DNA of 64,000 bases, taken from assembly GCF_900112615.1 (NCBI RefSeq), contig NZ_FOMK01000001.1, forward strand, positions 310,001 through 374,000, read 5' to 3'. Shown one piece after another: positions 55,629-64,000 of this stretch. The notes under the pieces were generated by a model. That model had not been told where the DNA came from and searched no databases. It saw only the letters and a program-made list of their open reading frames with translations. This DNA comes from Chitinophaga sp. CF118. Lineage in GTDB: Bacteria > Bacteroidota > Bacteroidia > Chitinophagales > Chitinophagaceae. Every line of letters starts with the position of its first letter. Position 1 is the first letter of the stretch. Made by a program: the position numbers and the translations under genes.

Positions 55629-56033
55629 TTAATAGGTGCTGTTATCCACCTTTGGCATCTTAATAGTCGTCGTATCTAATTTGCTGGCCGAAAATTCACC
55701 GTTAATTACCTGCTTAATATTGTCAAGGTACTGATCTCGCGCATTGATAGCAGTCTCAAGAGAGTCTGTCCGCATCTTCAATTTAATAAATTCCCTGCGT
55801 TGTTTCAAATCTCCATATCCTGGTATATAGTATCTCAGTGGCGTGAATACCACTGTTGCCACGGTAATAGTTACCAGCAACACAAAAAGAGTACTCAGGG
55901 CTACATAAACACTCATCCTCGATAATTTAAATGATGTTACCTCCTCATAGGTGTTGTCATTCATAATCACAAGGCGGTACCGATTGCCTATCTGCCCAAT
56001 AATTCTACCCCTGTTATCACGCTTTTTGGCCAT
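55629..56033 (-). CDS. Bactofilin-associated membrane protein lacking its M23 peptidase domain
   Basis: A 134-residue protein: a basic N-terminus, the segment YRLVIMNDNTYEEVTSFKLSRMSVYVALS, one membrane helix (about 42-64), FTPLRYYIPGYGDLKQRREF and a short coiled coil ending at a stop. This matches, from memory, the first third of the M23 metallopeptidases encoded before bactofilins in many Bacteroidota, but the peptidase domain is absent. Only 152 bp separate it from bactofilin, with no remnant that I could see. ATG at 56033 is used; 56039 is GTG. It may be a natural short form or a truncated gene. Confidence 0.75.
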   Translation of the reverse strand: MAKKRDNRGRIIGQIGNRYRLVIMNDNTYEEVTSFKLSRMSVYVALSTLFVLLVTITVATVVFTPLRYYIPGYGDLKQRREFIKLKMRTDSLETAINARDQYLDNIKQVINGEFSASKLDTTTIKMPKVDNSTY

Positions 56034-56216
56034 ATCCACTATAAAACTTAAAGATTATCAACTGCCTAAAGTTAAACATTTATATTATTTAGTATTTAAA
56101 AAATTAGCAGGCCTCTTTCGTCCTCCTTCCCTGCCCCCTCAAAAAATTTATCCTATCTTTAAAAATAAATTATCAACATATAAGTTATATAGGTAAGCCT
56201 ATATACCCTGGCATCC

Positions 56217-59200
56217 ATGAATCATTACAGATCTGTTTACACATATATACCATACATCTTCCTGGTTAGTCTTTTTTTGTGCTGTACCGCAATCACAAGT
56301 GTTAATGCCCAGAGAAGGGATACAACCGGTACCAACCGGCCCAAAGATAATAGTAAATTGCCTGCACGAACCATGCAACGGCCCCTTGTTGCCCCTGTAC
56401 AGCCAAAGGTGGAAGACCGCAGACCCCCTTCCGAAAAATTGCTGGAAAAGAAATGGACCATCAAACGCAAGATCGTACAGAACACTCTTGCCCGGTACAA
56501 TTACTACTACCACGCCAATAAGAAATTACAGGATATCAGTCATGCTGTAGCCCGCCAGGGACAAGATAATTACAATTATTTACTGCCCTTCTACCCTTAC
56601 AGCCTGCAAAGTCTCGGACTTAGCAAAAATGACCTGGATTCAGTGATAGAAAAAGCATCCATCAATATCCAGATCAGAGACCCGCGTAGTAAATGGATAG
56701 ATGACAGCTACCTCGTAATAGGAAAAGCCTATTTCTTTGAAGGCGAATGGGACAAAGCCAACAGAACCTTCCAGTTCATCAATACCACCTACGCGCCAAA
56801 GAAAAAATCCGATAATAAAGCAGTGGTAGGGTCCAGTCAGAATGATAAACTCTCTATTGCTTCCCGCGAAAAAAGAAAAAGCATAATCGGCTGGTTCAAA
56901 CATACCTACGCCCGTAATGATGCCTTCATCTGGAGAGCTAAAACATTACTGGAACAAAAAGAATTTGATGAAGCCCGCTCCATGATGAACATTCTGGAAC
57001 AGGATCCCTTCTTCCCAAAACGTCTCTATGGTCAGCTGGCCGAAGTGAAAGCCTATACCCTGTACAAACAGGAACGGTTCGCAGAAGCTATAGAACCCAT
57101 GCAGATAGCCCTGAAAACAAAACACAACAGAGACGAAAAGGCCCGTATGGCCTATATTCTCGGACAACTATACACTAATTACAGCAAGCCCGATTCTGCT
57201 CTGCTGATGTTCCGCAAAGTGATCAGCACCAAACCGGACCCCATGATGGAGTTCCAGGCAAGGATCCAGATAGCCAAACTGGAAGCTATTACATCCGGCG
57301 GCTCACTGGAAAAAAGCCTGGCGAAGCTGAGAAAGATGGCCAAAAAAGAAAAATACTACATCTTCAGAGATGCTATTTATTATACTATGGCCAACCTGGT
57401 ATTACCCACAGATCCGGAAGCAGCTATGGGCTACCTGCATCAATCTCTGAAGGCCGAAAGTGACAACACCCTGCAGAAATCATTGACCTATAAGGCAATA
57501 GCTGATATCTACTACGAACAACGGCAATACCGCCTTGCTAAGAACTTCTATGATAGCACCGCTTCTGTGATGCCTAAAGAATTTGTAGATACTGCTGTGG
57601 TAAATACCCGTAAAAAGGTGCTGACAGACGTTGTGGTGCGTGTGGAAGCCATCCAGCGGGAAGATAGCCTGCAGCGGATTGCGGCCATGCCGGAATCTGA
57701 CAGGAACGTTTTCCTGGAAAAAATGGCAGCTAATATCAGGAAAGAAGCAGAAGAAAAAGCTAAAAACGCAGCAGCAAACCCGCAGGACGACCAAACAATC
57801 GCCAACAACCCTTTTGGTAATCCCAGCAACACTAATCTGGGACCTAAAAAAGATGATGCCGGCGATTGGTACTTCTACAATAACGCCAGCAAATCATCCG
57901 GCTTCTCCGAATTTAAGAAACGCTGGGGAAACCGTACCCTGGGTGACAACTGGCGCAGAAGCCAGAACAGTGTGGCTAACACTAACCAGCCCACACAACC
58001 GGAAAACGGAGAAGGCAATCCTTTAGATTCCGCTGCAAAGGCCAAAAAGACCGTACCTGCTGATAGTACTACTGCCAAATCATTGATGGCAGATCTTCCG
58101 CTTACTCCGGACGATCTCCTTAAATCAAATATTATAATAGAAGATGCCATGTTCGATCTTGGTAAATTATACCACGATAAACTGGACAACACCTTACTCG
58201 GTATCGAAACATACGATACCCTCATACAGAGATATCCCCGCCATCCGCGTAAGCCGGAAGTGATATATTCTCTCTATTTATGGAACAATAAACTGGGCCG
58301 CACCGCGGAGGCAAACAAATACAAACAGAGCGTGGTAGAACAGTTTGGCGATTCCAAATTTGCCAGTATGATCAAGTACGGTGGCTTACAGGATGCCAAC
58401 AAAGCAAGGAAAAAAGAGATTTCAGCAGCATATGAAGAAATGTACCTGGCTTATCTCGACTGTAACTACATGGCCGCACTGGAAAAGAAAAAAGCAGCAG
58501 ATACCACATTCGGACTCAATTTCATGCAGCCTAAATTCGACCTGCTGGAAGCCATGATCCTTATGAAGATCGATACCTGCGAATTTGGACGGCAGGCCAT
58601 CACCAACGTGCTCAATAAATACCAACAGGATGAAGCCGTTCATGCAAAGGCACAATCCCTGCTGGATGCACTGAATGACAGGCCGGCACTAGTTGTATAC
58701 CTGTCCATGCTGGAAATTCAGAAACAAAAAGCCAGTGAAGACTCCCTGGATGAAAATGTTTCTATGCGCTACCCCTGGCAGAATCCGCAGCCGGCATTTG
58801 ATTCTGTGAAATTGAAAACCGCTACTGCAGATTCTCTTAAACTCGTTAATAACAATCTTAAAATAGCTCCGTTACCTCCGCCAATTAAGCCGATTACATT
58901 GTATAAGCTGAATGCTGAGAATCCGCATTTTGTAATATTGTCGTTCAACCGGGTATCAAAAGCAATCATGGATGAAGCTCTTACCCAGTTCACCAAATAT
59001 AACGCGGAGAAACATGCGGGAGAGAAGATACAGGTAGCCAGCTTTGTGCTCACGCCAACTGAAGTCATGCTCGTATTCCGCTTGTTCCCGAATGAGGATA
59101 AGGCACTGGAATATTTTGATGATGTAAGGATAGCGGCAGAAAAGGTGGCACCAAGAATCCGGCCTTCCGATTATAATTTCTTTATCATATCCAGGGACAA

Positions 59201-59276
59201 TTTCATACAGCTAAACAGTACAAAGGATATTGATGGGTATAAGAAATTCTTTAATGATAACTACATCACCCAATAA
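56217..59276 (+). CDS. sprE: SprE/PorW-like tetratricopeptide protein of the type IX secretion system
   Basis: A 1019-residue envelope protein. The signal segment (LVSLFLCC, lipid Cys22 or Cys23 possible; a type I site after VNA at 31 is the alternative) leads into a Pro/Arg-rich linker. Many TPR-like helical pairs follow (ARYNYYYHANKKLQD, SYLVIGKAYFFEGEWDKANRTFQFI, YGQLAEVKAYTLYKQERFAEAI and others). A Gln/Asn-rich middle lies at about 510-610, and a late MFDLGKLYHDKLDN...TYDTLIQRYPRHPRKPEVIYSLY segment resembles SprE/PorW, the lipoprotein linking the T9SS ring and rotor. The T9SS cargo at 23187-26771 fits a working system. The upstream -7-like element is TATCTTTA (56154-56161). Confidence 0.8.
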   Translation: MNHYRSVYTYIPYIFLVSLFLCCTAITSVNAQRRDTTGTNRPKDNSKLPARTMQRPLVAPVQPKVEDRRPPSEKLLEKKWTIKRKIVQNTLARYNYYYHANKKLQDISHAVARQGQDNYNYLLPFYPYSLQSLGLSKNDLDSVIEKASINIQIRDPRSKWIDDSYLVIGKAYFFEGEWDKANRTFQFINTTYAPKKKSDNKAVVGSSQNDKLSIASREKRKSIIGWFKHTYARNDAFIWRAKTLLEQKEFDEARSMMNILEQDPFFPKRLYGQLAEVKAYTLYKQERFAEAIEPMQIALKTKHNRDEKARMAYILGQLYTNYSKPDSALLMFRKVISTKPDPMMEFQARIQIAKLEAITSGGSLEKSLAKLRKMAKKEKYYIFRDAIYYTMANLVLPTDPEAAMGYLHQSLKAESDNTLQKSLTYKAIADIYYEQRQYRLAKNFYDSTASVMPKEFVDTAVVNTRKKVLTDVVVRVEAIQREDSLQRIAAMPESDRNVFLEKMAANIRKEAEEKAKNAAANPQDDQTIANNPFGNPSNTNLGPKKDDAGDWYFYNNASKSSGFSEFKKRWGNRTLGDNWRRSQNSVANTNQPTQPENGEGNPLDSAAKAKKTVPADSTTAKSLMADLPLTPDDLLKSNIIIEDAMFDLGKLYHDKLDNTLLGIETYDTLIQRYPRHPRKPEVIYSLYLWNNKLGRTAEANKYKQSVVEQFGDSKFASMIKYGGLQDANKARKKEISAAYEEMYLAYLDCNYMAALEKKKAADTTFGLNFMQPKFDLLEAMILMKIDTCEFGRQAITNVLNKYQQDEAVHAKAQSLLDALNDRPALVVYLSMLEIQKQKASEDSLDENVSMRYPWQNPQPAFDSVKLKTATADSLKLVNNNLKIAPLPPPIKPITLYKLNAENPHFVILSFNRVSKAIMDEALTQFTKYNAEKHAGEKIQVASFVLTPTEVMLVFRLFPNEDKALEYFDDVRIAAEKVAPRIRPSDYNFFIISRDNFIQLNSTKDIDGYKKFFNDNYITQ

Positions 59277-59297
59277 GTCCACAGTATGATGGAAAAA

Positions 59298-59327
59298 CAT
59301 ATTAATTGATTTAATCAAATTAATATG
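59298..59327. terminator. AT-rich hairpin after sprE-like gene
   Basis: CATATTAATT (59298-59307) pairs with AATTAATATG (59318-59327); inner GATT/AATC extends the stem with one bulge. It has little GC, so it is a weak terminator candidate or a spacer palindrome. Confidence 0.45.
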
Positions 59328-59369
59328 CCTTTTAACATTAATTGAGGGAAATCACCGGGATTTTTTTAA

Positions 59370-59377
59370 TAATTTTG
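59370..59377 (+). promoter_or_regulatory. Candidate promoter -7 element of the PBP gene
   Basis: TAATTTTG is an exact TAnnTTTG match, 76 bp before the ATG at 59454. The -33 spacing is not ideal. Confidence 0.45.
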
Positions 59378-59453
59378 CCCGGCTGTTACACTATACACTG
59401 GCAAATAAGGCCCGTAAATTGCTATAATCAGGAAAAGCCATTCAAAGGTAAAT

Positions 59454-61826
59454 ATGAAAAAATCTGTTAAAATATTGTGGATCACTGTGTTGGGGGTTAT
59501 GGGGGTATTCATTTTAATGTTATTACTGATCAACTTCCGCATTATAGGCAGTATGCCATCAATGGAAACCCTGGAAAATCCCAGGGCAGCCCTGGCATCT
59601 GAAGTGATTGCAGAAGATGGTACCATTCTCGGTAAATACTACCAGGTAGACAGGTCCAGTTCCGACTACAATGAAATTTCCAAGAATGTGATCAACGCCC
59701 TCATCGCCACAGAAGATGTGCGTTTCTACGATCACTCAGGTATAGATCCTTATGGTACTATGGCCATTCCTTTTTACCTGGCCATCGGTAAAAAAAGAGG
59801 TTCCAGTACAATCACCCAACAGCTGGCACTGAACCTGCAGGCAGATAATACAGGAGCTCTGCGTGCTTCCAATGTTATCAAAAGAGGATTCCAGAAAATG
59901 CAGGAATGGCTGATAGCCGTAAAGCTGGAACGCAACTTCACCAAACAGGAAATCATTACCCTTTATCTGAACACTGTTCCTTTCGGAGATAACGTATATG
60001 GTATTGAAAACGGAGCACGTACCTTCTTCAGTAAAGATGCCGGTCATCTTTCCATAGAAGAAGCAGCTACACTGGTAGCCATGCTGAAAGGTACCAACAT
60101 GTTCAATCCCCGCCGTAATCCACAGCGCTCACGCGATCGCCGTAACACGGTGATAGAACTGATGCAGAAAAATGATTTCATCACAGAAGCAGAAGCTAAT
60201 GAAGCCAAAAACAGGCCCATCGTACTGAGATATAACAAGATAGATCATAACAAGGGACTGGCTCCATACTTCAGGGAAGTATTACGTGATGAACTTAAAA
60301 CCTGGTGTAAAGAACATAAAAAAGCAGACGGTTCCGAGTACAACCTTTACCGCGACGGTCTGAAAATCTATACTACCATCAATCCCCGCATGCAGATGTA
60401 TGCAGAGGAAGCGGTATCCCATCACCTGAAAGACCTCCAGAAAGTATTTGCCCAACAGTCTAATATCAAATCCGGCTCGGTGTGGAAAAACTGGCAACAG
60501 TACGTTGACCGCTACATGAAGGAATCTGACCGTTACAAGGCAATGAAAGATGATGAGGCTTCTGATGACGATATCAAAAGGGCATTCAACACGCCTACCA
60601 AAATGAAAGTATTCTCCTGGAGAAGTTATACCGAACCAGACCTGAATGAGATCGATACCGTTATGACGCCGATCGATTCCATTAAATATATGCGCGCCTT
60701 CTTACAGGCAGGTTTTATGGCACTGGACCCGGAAAGCGGAGAAGTAAAAGCCTGGGTGGGCGGACCGGATTTCCGCTATTTCAAGAACGATCACGTACTG
60801 AAAACAAAGCGTCAGGTAGGTTCAACCTTTAAACCATTCCTCTATTGCTTTGCAATTATGAATGGTATGTCGCCCAACACTGTACTGCCGAACGAACCGG
60901 TTACCTTCCCGAAAGAACATTATACACTGAGCCATAACTCAGAAGGTAGTGTAGGTGGAAGTATTACTATGGCGGGAGCACTTGCCAAGTCACTGAACCT
61001 GGTATCAGCTTACCTCATCAAACAGCTGGGCCCCAGAGCAGTGGCAGACTTTGCAAAAAATAAAATAGGTTTCAGCAGTGAAATTCCTCCCTACCCTTCC
61101 ATTGCGCTGGGTACACCAGAAATTTCGTTGTATGAAATGTTACGCGCATATACCATGTTCCCTGCAAGAGGGATCATTTCAAAACCTATATACATTACCC
61201 GTATAGAAGACAGGAACGGTAATATCCTGCAAACATTTGCTCCTGAAAAGAAAGAAGTGATTAGTGAGAATGAATCTTATACGATGGTGAAAATGATGCA
61301 GGGAGTAACTGGCCCCGGTGGTACAGCAGCGCGCTTACGCTTCCGTTATAATATTACAGGAGAAGTAGCGGGTAAAACCGGTACAACCAATGATAATACA
61401 GATGGCTGGTTCCTGGGTTACACACCACAGTTGCTGGCAGGTGCATGGGTAGGTTGCGAAAATAACTTCCTGCACTTTGCCTCTACAGCAAACGGACAGG
61501 GTGCTAATACCGGCTTACCAATATGGGCTTATTTCTTCCAGAAAGTATATGGAGATAAATCATTGAAGATTGATGAGAAAATAATATTCCCCATTCCTGC
61601 ATCCTTCAACAATGATAATAACTATACGAACTATCAGTCTAATGTCCAGCCAGGAGCAGAAGCAGAAGATCAGGGGAACGGCGCGGCAAATGAGTATATG
61701 GATGTAAACAAGTTAGAGGAAGAAGCTAACAGAGAGGCAGAGACCAGAGAGAAAGAAAAGGAGAAGGAAAAGTCACAACCAGCCACCACACCTAAAGCAG
61801 TATTTCCTCCTAAAAAAGATAATTAA
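59454..61826 (+). CDS. Penicillin-binding protein 1A (bifunctional transglycosylase/transpeptidase)
   Basis: A 790-residue class A PBP. One N-terminal membrane helix (about 8-30) is followed by the GT51 glycosyltransferase domain with ATEDVRFYDHSGID (catalytic Glu87), RGSSTITQQLALNL at about 115-128 and KLERNFTKQEIITLYLN. The transpeptidase domain has SxxK at Ser457-Lys460 (GSTFK), SLN at 513-515 and KTGT at 641-644. A charged Glu/Lys-rich tail ends the protein. It polymerises and cross-links peptidoglycan in the periplasm, and a strong terminator follows. Confidence 0.96.
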   Translation: MKKSVKILWITVLGVMGVFILMLLLINFRIIGSMPSMETLENPRAALASEVIAEDGTILGKYYQVDRSSSDYNEISKNVINALIATEDVRFYDHSGIDPYGTMAIPFYLAIGKKRGSSTITQQLALNLQADNTGALRASNVIKRGFQKMQEWLIAVKLERNFTKQEIITLYLNTVPFGDNVYGIENGARTFFSKDAGHLSIEEAATLVAMLKGTNMFNPRRNPQRSRDRRNTVIELMQKNDFITEAEANEAKNRPIVLRYNKIDHNKGLAPYFREVLRDELKTWCKEHKKADGSEYNLYRDGLKIYTTINPRMQMYAEEAVSHHLKDLQKVFAQQSNIKSGSVWKNWQQYVDRYMKESDRYKAMKDDEASDDDIKRAFNTPTKMKVFSWRSYTEPDLNEIDTVMTPIDSIKYMRAFLQAGFMALDPESGEVKAWVGGPDFRYFKNDHVLKTKRQVGSTFKPFLYCFAIMNGMSPNTVLPNEPVTFPKEHYTLSHNSEGSVGGSITMAGALAKSLNLVSAYLIKQLGPRAVADFAKNKIGFSSEIPPYPSIALGTPEISLYEMLRAYTMFPARGIISKPIYITRIEDRNGNILQTFAPEKKEVISENESYTMVKMMQGVTGPGGTAARLRFRYNITGEVAGKTGTTNDNTDGWFLGYTPQLLAGAWVGCENNFLHFASTANGQGANTGLPIWAYFFQKVYGDKSLKIDEKIIFPIPASFNNDNNYTNYQSNVQPGAEAEDQGNGAANEYMDVNKLEEEANREAETREKEKEKEKSQPATTPKAVFPPKKDN

Positions 61827-61877
61827 TTGAAGGGGCTAATTTCTGTTTTGGAAAACAAGTCCTGAAATAAAAAAGTT

Positions 61878-61915
61878 AATAGGGCGTATCATACAGTTGA
61901 TACGCCCTATTTTTA
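61878..61915 (+). terminator. Terminator after the PBP gene
   Basis: A perfect 14-bp stem (61878-61891 with 61898-61911), 6-nt loop, followed by T-rich sequence. Confidence 0.93.
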
Positions 61916-62052
61916 TTTGGATCCCTGATGGACACATCTAATCATTTAAACGATCGTCAGGCACTTCATTTACTTAGATAAAAACGATCTTCATTAAGCA
62001 GGCATTGTTACTTCTTGCATTATTCCATATAGAAATCCCAATTGTATAGATA

Positions 62053-62519
62053 TGATTGTGATTGATCAATAAATACGCCTTATCTGCCGCGATTAACAGG
62101 TGAAGTGCAATAAAGATCTGATCTTAAATCATATTCTAAAACTAAATCAGGGAATTAAACAGGCAGATACAGTGTATTTATTGATCAATCACAATAAGGC
62201 AAAACCGCTGTGATACAAATCAATAACAATCCGTGCCTGAAATAAAAAAGGCCCCGTTGTGGAGACCGTCATTGTACTATTCTCTATTGGAAGTCACAAG
62301 TCTAAGTGTGATTGTGATTGATCAATAAATACGCCTTATCTGCCGTGATTAACAGGTGAAGCACAATAAAGATCTGATCTTAAATCATATTCTAAAACTA
62401 AATCAGGGAACTAAACAGGCAGATGCAGTGTATTTATTGATCAATCACAATAAGGCAAAACCGCTGTGATACAAATCAACAACTATCCGCGCCTGAAATA
62501 AAAAAGGCCCCCGTTGTGG
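62053..62519. repeat. Tandem duplication (256-bp period) of a long inverted-repeat element
   Basis: Positions 62053-62262 recur at 62309-62519 with eight substitutions and one inserted C. Each copy contains a pair of 33-bp inverted arms (62056-62088 with 62162-62194; 62312-62344 with 62418-62450), whose outer 21 bp are identical, around about 73 bp that includes the small dyad AAGATC-T-GATCTT. The duplicated block ends in the yidC terminator; the inner copy of that terminator is decayed. Origin by tandem duplication of a terminator-plus-palindrome unit is inferred; a MITE-like element is the alternative. Confidence 0.88.
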
Positions 62520-62528
62520 GAGCCTTCT
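62500..62528 (-). terminator. Terminator of yidC
   Basis: On the minus strand AAGGCTCCC pairs with GGGGGCCTT around ACAAC, with one wobble, followed by six T. It lies 12 bp beyond the yidC stop. A degenerate copy occurs at about 62244-62268. Confidence 0.85.
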
Positions 62529-62539
62529 TTTATTATGAA

Positions 62540-64000
62540 TTACTTTTTACGTTGTTGTGCGCCTTGCTGGCGTTGTTGCATTTCTTCCAGCTTTTCCTGC
62601 CATTTGGATTTGCTCTTTGGCTTCTTCTTGTTTTCCTGGATCTGTGCGTGGATCTTGTCGTGGTTGATGATAAACTTCTGAATCACCCACTGTAACAGGA
62701 TACTGATCACGTTAGAAAGGAAGTAGTAGAATGTAAGTGCAGATGCCAGACGGTTAAAGATCCCTAACAGCATTACCGGGAAAATGTAAGGCATATATTT
62801 CATTACCGGGTTGCTCTGATCGGCCATACCGCGGTTATTGAAAGCCAGCATCAAACTGGTGGCAGTCATCAGCAGGGTGAAAAGACTGATATGATTGCCA
62901 TAGAAAGGAATTGTGAATGGCAGGTTGAGGATAGAATCGTAGGTAGAAAGATCCTTTGCCCACAGGAAGCTTTCCTGGCGCAGTTCAATAGAGGATGGGA
63001 AGAAGCTGTACATTGCTACCAGGATAGGCAGCTGCATAACAGCAGGTAAACAACCGCCCAGCGGGTTTACACCAGCACTCTTGAACAGTTTCATCTGATC
63101 CATACCGAATGCCTGCTGATCATCACCATGTTTTGCACGAAGTGCATCAATTTCAGGCTTTAACACCTTCATTTTAGCAGATGATACATAACTCTGATAG
63201 GTGAATGGCGCTATCAGCAAACGGATAAATAAGGTAAGGAAGATGATGATAACACCGTAGTTGTGAATAAATCCGCTCAGGAAGTTAAACACAGGAATGA
63301 TCACCCATTTGTTCACGTACTTAACAAAGGCGAAAATACCGGAACCCAGTGGAATGATATTTTCCAGGCCAATGTCAAAAGACTTTAAGGTCTTGTAATG
63401 GTTAGGACCATAATAAATTTCTATCGGGAAGCTGAAATCATGTGCACGGGTATAAGGTATAGACAGGGTGGTGAAGGTTTGTCCTACGATGTTACCGCTT
63501 TCAGGCACTTTAGAGTTGATATCTGCTCCGGCAAAGTTGTTGTCTTTCTTTGAAATCAAGGTTGTATTGAAGAACTGTTGCTTCACGCCCACCCACCGTA
63601 ATTTGTTTTCGAGTGGCTGGTGGCTGGTACGCTCAAGGGTGAAATAGTCGTGTTTCCCCTCTCCTGTCTGGTAATGCACCTGGTTGTTCAGGCGTTCGTT
63701 CTGCATATCCTGTTCCTGTCTGTCATTCTGGTTATCCCATTGTAATGACAGGGTTTTCTGTGAAGCAGGCAGTACGTTTTCCAGTCCTACAGCATGAATA
63801 TCAAAGTCTACCGCGTAACCATCCTGTTTTAAGGTGTATACATATTCCAGGAATTGTTCCGGATTAGGGGTAGATAAGCGGTAAGTGATAGCCTGGCTAC
63901 CATCAGCCAATTTCTGTACCGTACCACCTGTAAAGAACAGATCAGCAGTATTTAATAAGGTATTGTTATTAGCAGGCAGTTGCATGGAAATACGGTTAAA
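62540..64000 (-). CDS. yidC: Membrane protein insertase YidC (5' end outside the window)
   Basis: At least 486 residues; the reading frame stays open to the window edge, and the Met at 63985 is probably internal because full-length proteins are near 600 residues. The visible part covers the end of the periplasmic beta-sandwich domain (YGPNHYKTLKSFDIGLENIIPLG) and the conserved insertase core with about five spans: NYGVIIIFLTLFIRLLIAPFTYQSYVSSAKMKVLKPEIDALRAKHG, GVNPLGGCLPAVMQLPILVAMYSFFP and later helices. The tail is very basic (KKPKSKSKW..., KK), suited to ribosome contact. It inserts inner-membrane proteins alone or with SecYEG. Confidence 0.96.
   Translation of the reverse strand, partial: FNRISMQLPANNNTLLNTADLFFTGGTVQKLADGSQAITYRLSTPNPEQFLEYVYTLKQDGYAVDFDIHAVGLENVLPASQKTLSLQWDNQNDRQEQDMQNERLNNQVHYQTGEGKHDYFTLERTSHQPLENKLRWVGVKQQFFNTTLISKKDNNFAGADINSKVPESGNIVGQTFTTLSIPYTRAHDFSFPIEIYYGPNHYKTLKSFDIGLENIIPLGSGIFAFVKYVNKWVIIPVFNFLSGFIHNYGVIIIFLTLFIRLLIAPFTYQSYVSSAKMKVLKPEIDALRAKHGDDQQAFGMDQMKLFKSAGVNPLGGCLPAVMQLPILVAMYSFFPSSIELRQESFLWAKDLSTYDSILNLPFTIPFYGNHISLFTLLMTATSLMLAFNNRGMADQSNPVMKYMPYIFPVMLLGIFNRLASALTFYYFLSNVISILLQWVIQKFIINHDKIHAQIQENKKKPKSKSKWQEKLEEMQQRQQGAQQRKK

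Larger units (their letters stand above)
61827..62539. other. 713-bp non-coding region between PBP1A-like and yidC genes
   Basis: It has no credible gene. It contains the PBP terminator (61878-61915), a stretch of about 130 bp without recognised features (61921-62052), a tandemly duplicated block at period 256 bp (62053-62262 and 62309-62519) and the yidC terminator (62500-62528). Confidence 0.7.

Noticed and set aside
62053..62519. Insertion sequence pair
   Set aside because: The inverted arms enclose only about 73 bp with no transposase gene, and no target-site duplication is visible.

Overview
The window reads as chromosomal DNA of a member of the Bacteroidota, most likely a Chitinophaga-like member of Chitinophagaceae. 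The grounds are direct. Many promoters fit the Bacteroidota -7 element TAnnTTTG, clearest in front of the tRNA-Val array and the second icd gene. Shine-Dalgarno sequences are largely absent. There is a type IX secretion (T9SS) cargo protein and a SprE/PorW-like T9SS component, a Porin_10 outer-membrane protein, FHS-type sugar permeases, a NagB/PIG-L fusion, and a bactofilin/AtpZ cluster. The genus is inference. No prophage, IS element or CRISPR array was seen.

Layout. 1-355 is non-coding and holds two facing arrays of 11-bp repeats plus a terminator. 356-12428 is an amino-sugar/glycoprotein region: GH29 fucosidase, GH109 glycosidase, two FHS permeases, ROK kinase, glycosylasparaginase, CutC and a NagB/PIG-L fusion. 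Together they could release, import, phosphorylate and deaminate GlcNAc-type sugars; no separate NagA deacetylase or SusC/D pair is present. 12690-21444 is mostly housekeeping: methyltransferase, YpdA-like flavoprotein, MurB, an SDR protein, PriA, PlsC, a DUF4258 protein and MtaB. 21380-23016 carries an Abi-type HEPN gene overlapping mtaB and three identical tandem tRNA-Val(TAC) genes with their promoter and terminators. 23187-26771 is a large T9SS-exported protein joining an esterase-like domain, PKD domains and a beta-helix. 27214-33496 holds YceI, an LLM flavoprotein, a lipoprotein hydrolase, a CPA2 antiporter with Usp domains, and clpS-aat of the N-end rule pathway.

33529-40966 includes a lipoprotein, a DtxR-type regulator overlapping mntH (with a candidate operator), a LiaF/DUF4288/histidine kinase/LytTR operon and an SGNH hydrolase. 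41069-43799 encodes two NADP-type isocitrate dehydrogenases of different subfamilies side by side. 43876-49876 has an L,D-transpeptidase, a probable copper-related trio (HYC_CC_PP protein, HMA protein, barrel protein), a small protein and a Porin_10 porin. 49915-52056 carries divergent PNP and sucC genes. 52057-52803 is a 747-bp non-coding stretch with 11-bp repeats and dyads, ahead of a DUF4407 gene. 53830-56033 is a bactofilin/AtpZ/AtpI-like/SprT cluster whose first gene looks like the bactofilin-linked M23 peptidase without its peptidase domain. 56217-61826 holds sprE/porW-like and PBP1A-like genes. 61827-62539 contains a tandemly duplicated 256-bp block with long inverted repeats, followed by yidC, which runs off the window end.

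Nearly every gene is assigned from motifs and family resemblance read by eye. No database search was possible.
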